Shown here: positions 4,894-6,044 of the stretch, one piece after another
Position numbering within the stretch: position 1 is the stretch's first letter
How the letters are laid out: each line of letters begins with the position of its first letter
Source: Actinomycetes bacterium
Lineage (GTDB): Bacteria > Actinomycetota > Actinomycetes > Streptosporangiales > Streptosporangiaceae
Direction of reading: 5' to 3'
DNA: 6,044 nt
Assembly: GCA_023425615.1 (NCBI GenBank)
Contig: JAFACJ010000250.1
Location: 1 to 6,044 of the forward strand
Position numbers and translations under genes: made by a program
The notes under the pieces: generated by a model
What the model was told of the DNA's origin: nothing
The model's input: only the letters and a program-made list of their open reading frames with translations
The model's database searches: none

Positions 4894-6044
4894 TCAGTGC
4901 GTCTCGCGCCAGCGCGAGGTGATGGGCAGCCGGCGGTCGCGGCCGAAGTTCTTCTGGGTGATCTTCGGCCCCGGCGGGTACTGGCGGCGCTTGTACTCGG
5001 CGCGGTCGACCAGCAGGATGACCCGCTCGACCAGCGCCGGGTCGTGGCCCGCGGCGACCAGGGCGTCATAGCCCAGGTCCTGCTCGACATAGTCGTCAAG
5101 GAGGGCGTCGAGCACCGGGTAGGGCGGCAGGGAGTCGGTGTCCTTCTGGTCGGGGCGCAGCTCGGCCGAGGGCTCCTTCTCGATGATCGCCACCGGGATC
5201 GGCTCGGGTCCCAGCGCGGCGAGGAACGGGCCGGGCCCGCGCTGGGCGGTGCGCCAGCGCGACAGCGCCCACACCAGGGTCTTGGTGAGGTCCTTGATCG
5301 GGCCGAAGCCGCCGGCGCTGTCGCCGTAGAGGGTGGAGTAGCCGACCGCCAGCTCGCTCTTGTTGCCGGTGGTCAGCACCAGGTGGCCGTGCTCGTTGGA
5401 CAGGGCCATGAGCAGGTTGCCGCGGATCCGGGCCTGGAGGTTCTCGGCGGCCAGGCCGGTCAGCTCCACCTCCCGCTCGTAGGCCTCGACCAGGTCGCGG
5501 ATGGGCACGGTGCGGGCGTGCAGGCCCTGGCGCTTGACCAGTTCGTCGGAGTCGCTCACCGAGTGGTCGCTGGAGTAGCGGGAGGGCATGAGCACCACAT
5601 GGACCTGCTCGGGGCCGAGGGCGTCGGCGGCGATGGTGGCGACCAGCGCCGAGTCGATGCCGCCGGACAGGCCGAGGATCACCGAGCGGAAGCCGTTCTT
5701 GCGGACGTAGTCGCGCACGCCGGTGACCAGCGCCCCGTACACCTCGGCCGGGTCGCTCAGCGGCTCGGCCACCGGCGGGGGAGCGGCGGGGCGCGCGGGC
5801 CGCGGCTCCGCCGAGATGATCCGGCGCTCGATGGTGATGACCGTGCCGTCCTCGGCGTCCAGCGGGAAGGAGCCCTCGCCGAGGGCGGGGTCGGCCTCGG
5901 GCAGCTCCAGGTCGGCGATGAGCAGGTCCTCGGTGAACTGGGGGGAGCGGGCCAGCAGGTTCCCCTCGGCGTCGACGATGAGGGAGTCGCCGTCGAAGAC
6001 CAGCTCGTCCTGGCCGCCGACCATGTTGACGTAGGCCAGCGGGC
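4894..6044 (-). CDS. nadE: Glutamine-dependent NAD+ synthetase, N-terminus cut by window edge
   Basis: This enzyme makes NAD+ from deamido-NAD+ and ATP, using ammonia released from glutamine; it is the last step of NAD synthesis. The frame is open to the right edge, leaving 383 residues visible. They begin inside the nitrilase-like glutaminase domain at AYVNMVGGQDELVFDGDS, so the glutaminase Glu-Lys-Cys triad lies outside the window. A Pro/Ala-rich linker (about 5815-5755) leads to the synthetase domain. Its ATP PP-loop SGGIDS is at 5650-5667. ARIRGNLLMALSN, TTGNKSELAVGYSTLYGD and GGFGPIKDL follow, then KEPSAELRPDQKDTDSLPPY and the C-terminal tail KNFGRDRRLPITSRW. The internal ATG at 6024 is not the start, because conserved sequence continues upstream of it. 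The motifs resemble the shorter bacterial two-domain type (about 550-600 residues) rather than the longer mycobacterial form, though this needs the missing part. It is convergent with the phosphatase gene. Confidence 0.95.
   Translation of the reverse strand, partial: PLAYVNMVGGQDELVFDGDSLIVDAEGNLLARSPQFTEDLLIADLELPEADPALGEGSFPLDAEDGTVITIERRIISAEPRPARPAAPPPVAEPLSDPAEVYGALVTGVRDYVRKNGFRSVILGLSGGIDSALVATIAADALGPEQVHVVLMPSRYSSDHSVSDSDELVKRQGLHARTVPIRDLVEAYEREVELTGLAAENLQARIRGNLLMALSNEHGHLVLTTGNKSELAVGYSTLYGDSAGGFGPIKDLTKTLVWALSRWRTAQRGPGPFLAALGPEPIPVAIIEKEPSAELRPDQKDTDSLPPYPVLDALLDDYVEQDLGYDALVAAGHDPALVERVILLVDRAEYKRRQYPPGPKITQKNFGRDRRLPITSRWRETH

Noticed and set aside
5723..6034. A 103-codon plus-strand frame antisense to nadE near the right edge.
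   Set aside because: The product is Ser/Gly/Arg-rich and without motifs. The nadE frame carries the conserved glutaminase and PP-loop sequence across the same region.

Overview
The window is very GC-rich, with most codons ending in G or C. Its gene content is typical of a filamentous actinomycete: an F420-dependent NADP reductase, an actinobacterial-type PanB, and a PAS-GAF-SpoIIE-HATPase switch protein. A member of the Streptosporangiales/Thermomonosporaceae or a relative of Streptomyces is plausible. This placement is inferred from gene families and base composition, not from a marker gene.

Layout from left to right: (1) the 5' part of an unrecognised gene on the minus strand that runs off the left edge (1-210); (2) a divergent spacer of about 105 bp containing a perfect 10-bp palindrome; (3) npdG/fno on the plus strand (317-979); (4) a strong perfect hairpin (1012-1043) between the convergent npdG and panB; (5) panB on the minus strand (1074-1916); (6) a 129-bp divergent spacer with two short inverted repeats; (7) a TetR-family regulator (2046-2663) followed after 85 bp by a 707-residue PAS-GAF-PP2C-HATPase protein (2749-4872), both on the plus strand; (8) a 21-bp convergent gap with a GC-rich hairpin; (9) the C-terminal two thirds of glutamine-dependent NAD+ synthetase nadE on the minus strand (4894 to the right edge). 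No stretch longer than 300 bases lacks a gene. I saw no tRNA, rRNA, CRISPR array, insertion sequence or attachment site.

Three genes are cofactor housekeeping: nadE makes NAD+, panB makes the pantoate precursor of coenzyme A, and npdG exchanges hydride between F420 and NADP. Between nadE and panB lies a two-gene regulatory insert: a TetR repressor and a large multidomain switch protein. That protein keeps all the visible catalytic residues of both a PP2C phosphatase and an RsbW-like kinase, so it could both phosphorylate and dephosphorylate an anti-anti-sigma (STAS) partner. No such partner or sigma factor is encoded in the window.

I do not see a clearly undescribed system here. The points most worth a second look are the bifunctional orphan switch protein with its TetR neighbour, the inverted repeat that covers the tetR stop codon, and the small palindromes in the divergent spacers. 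Many long open frames antisense to the real genes are high-GC artefacts and were left out.
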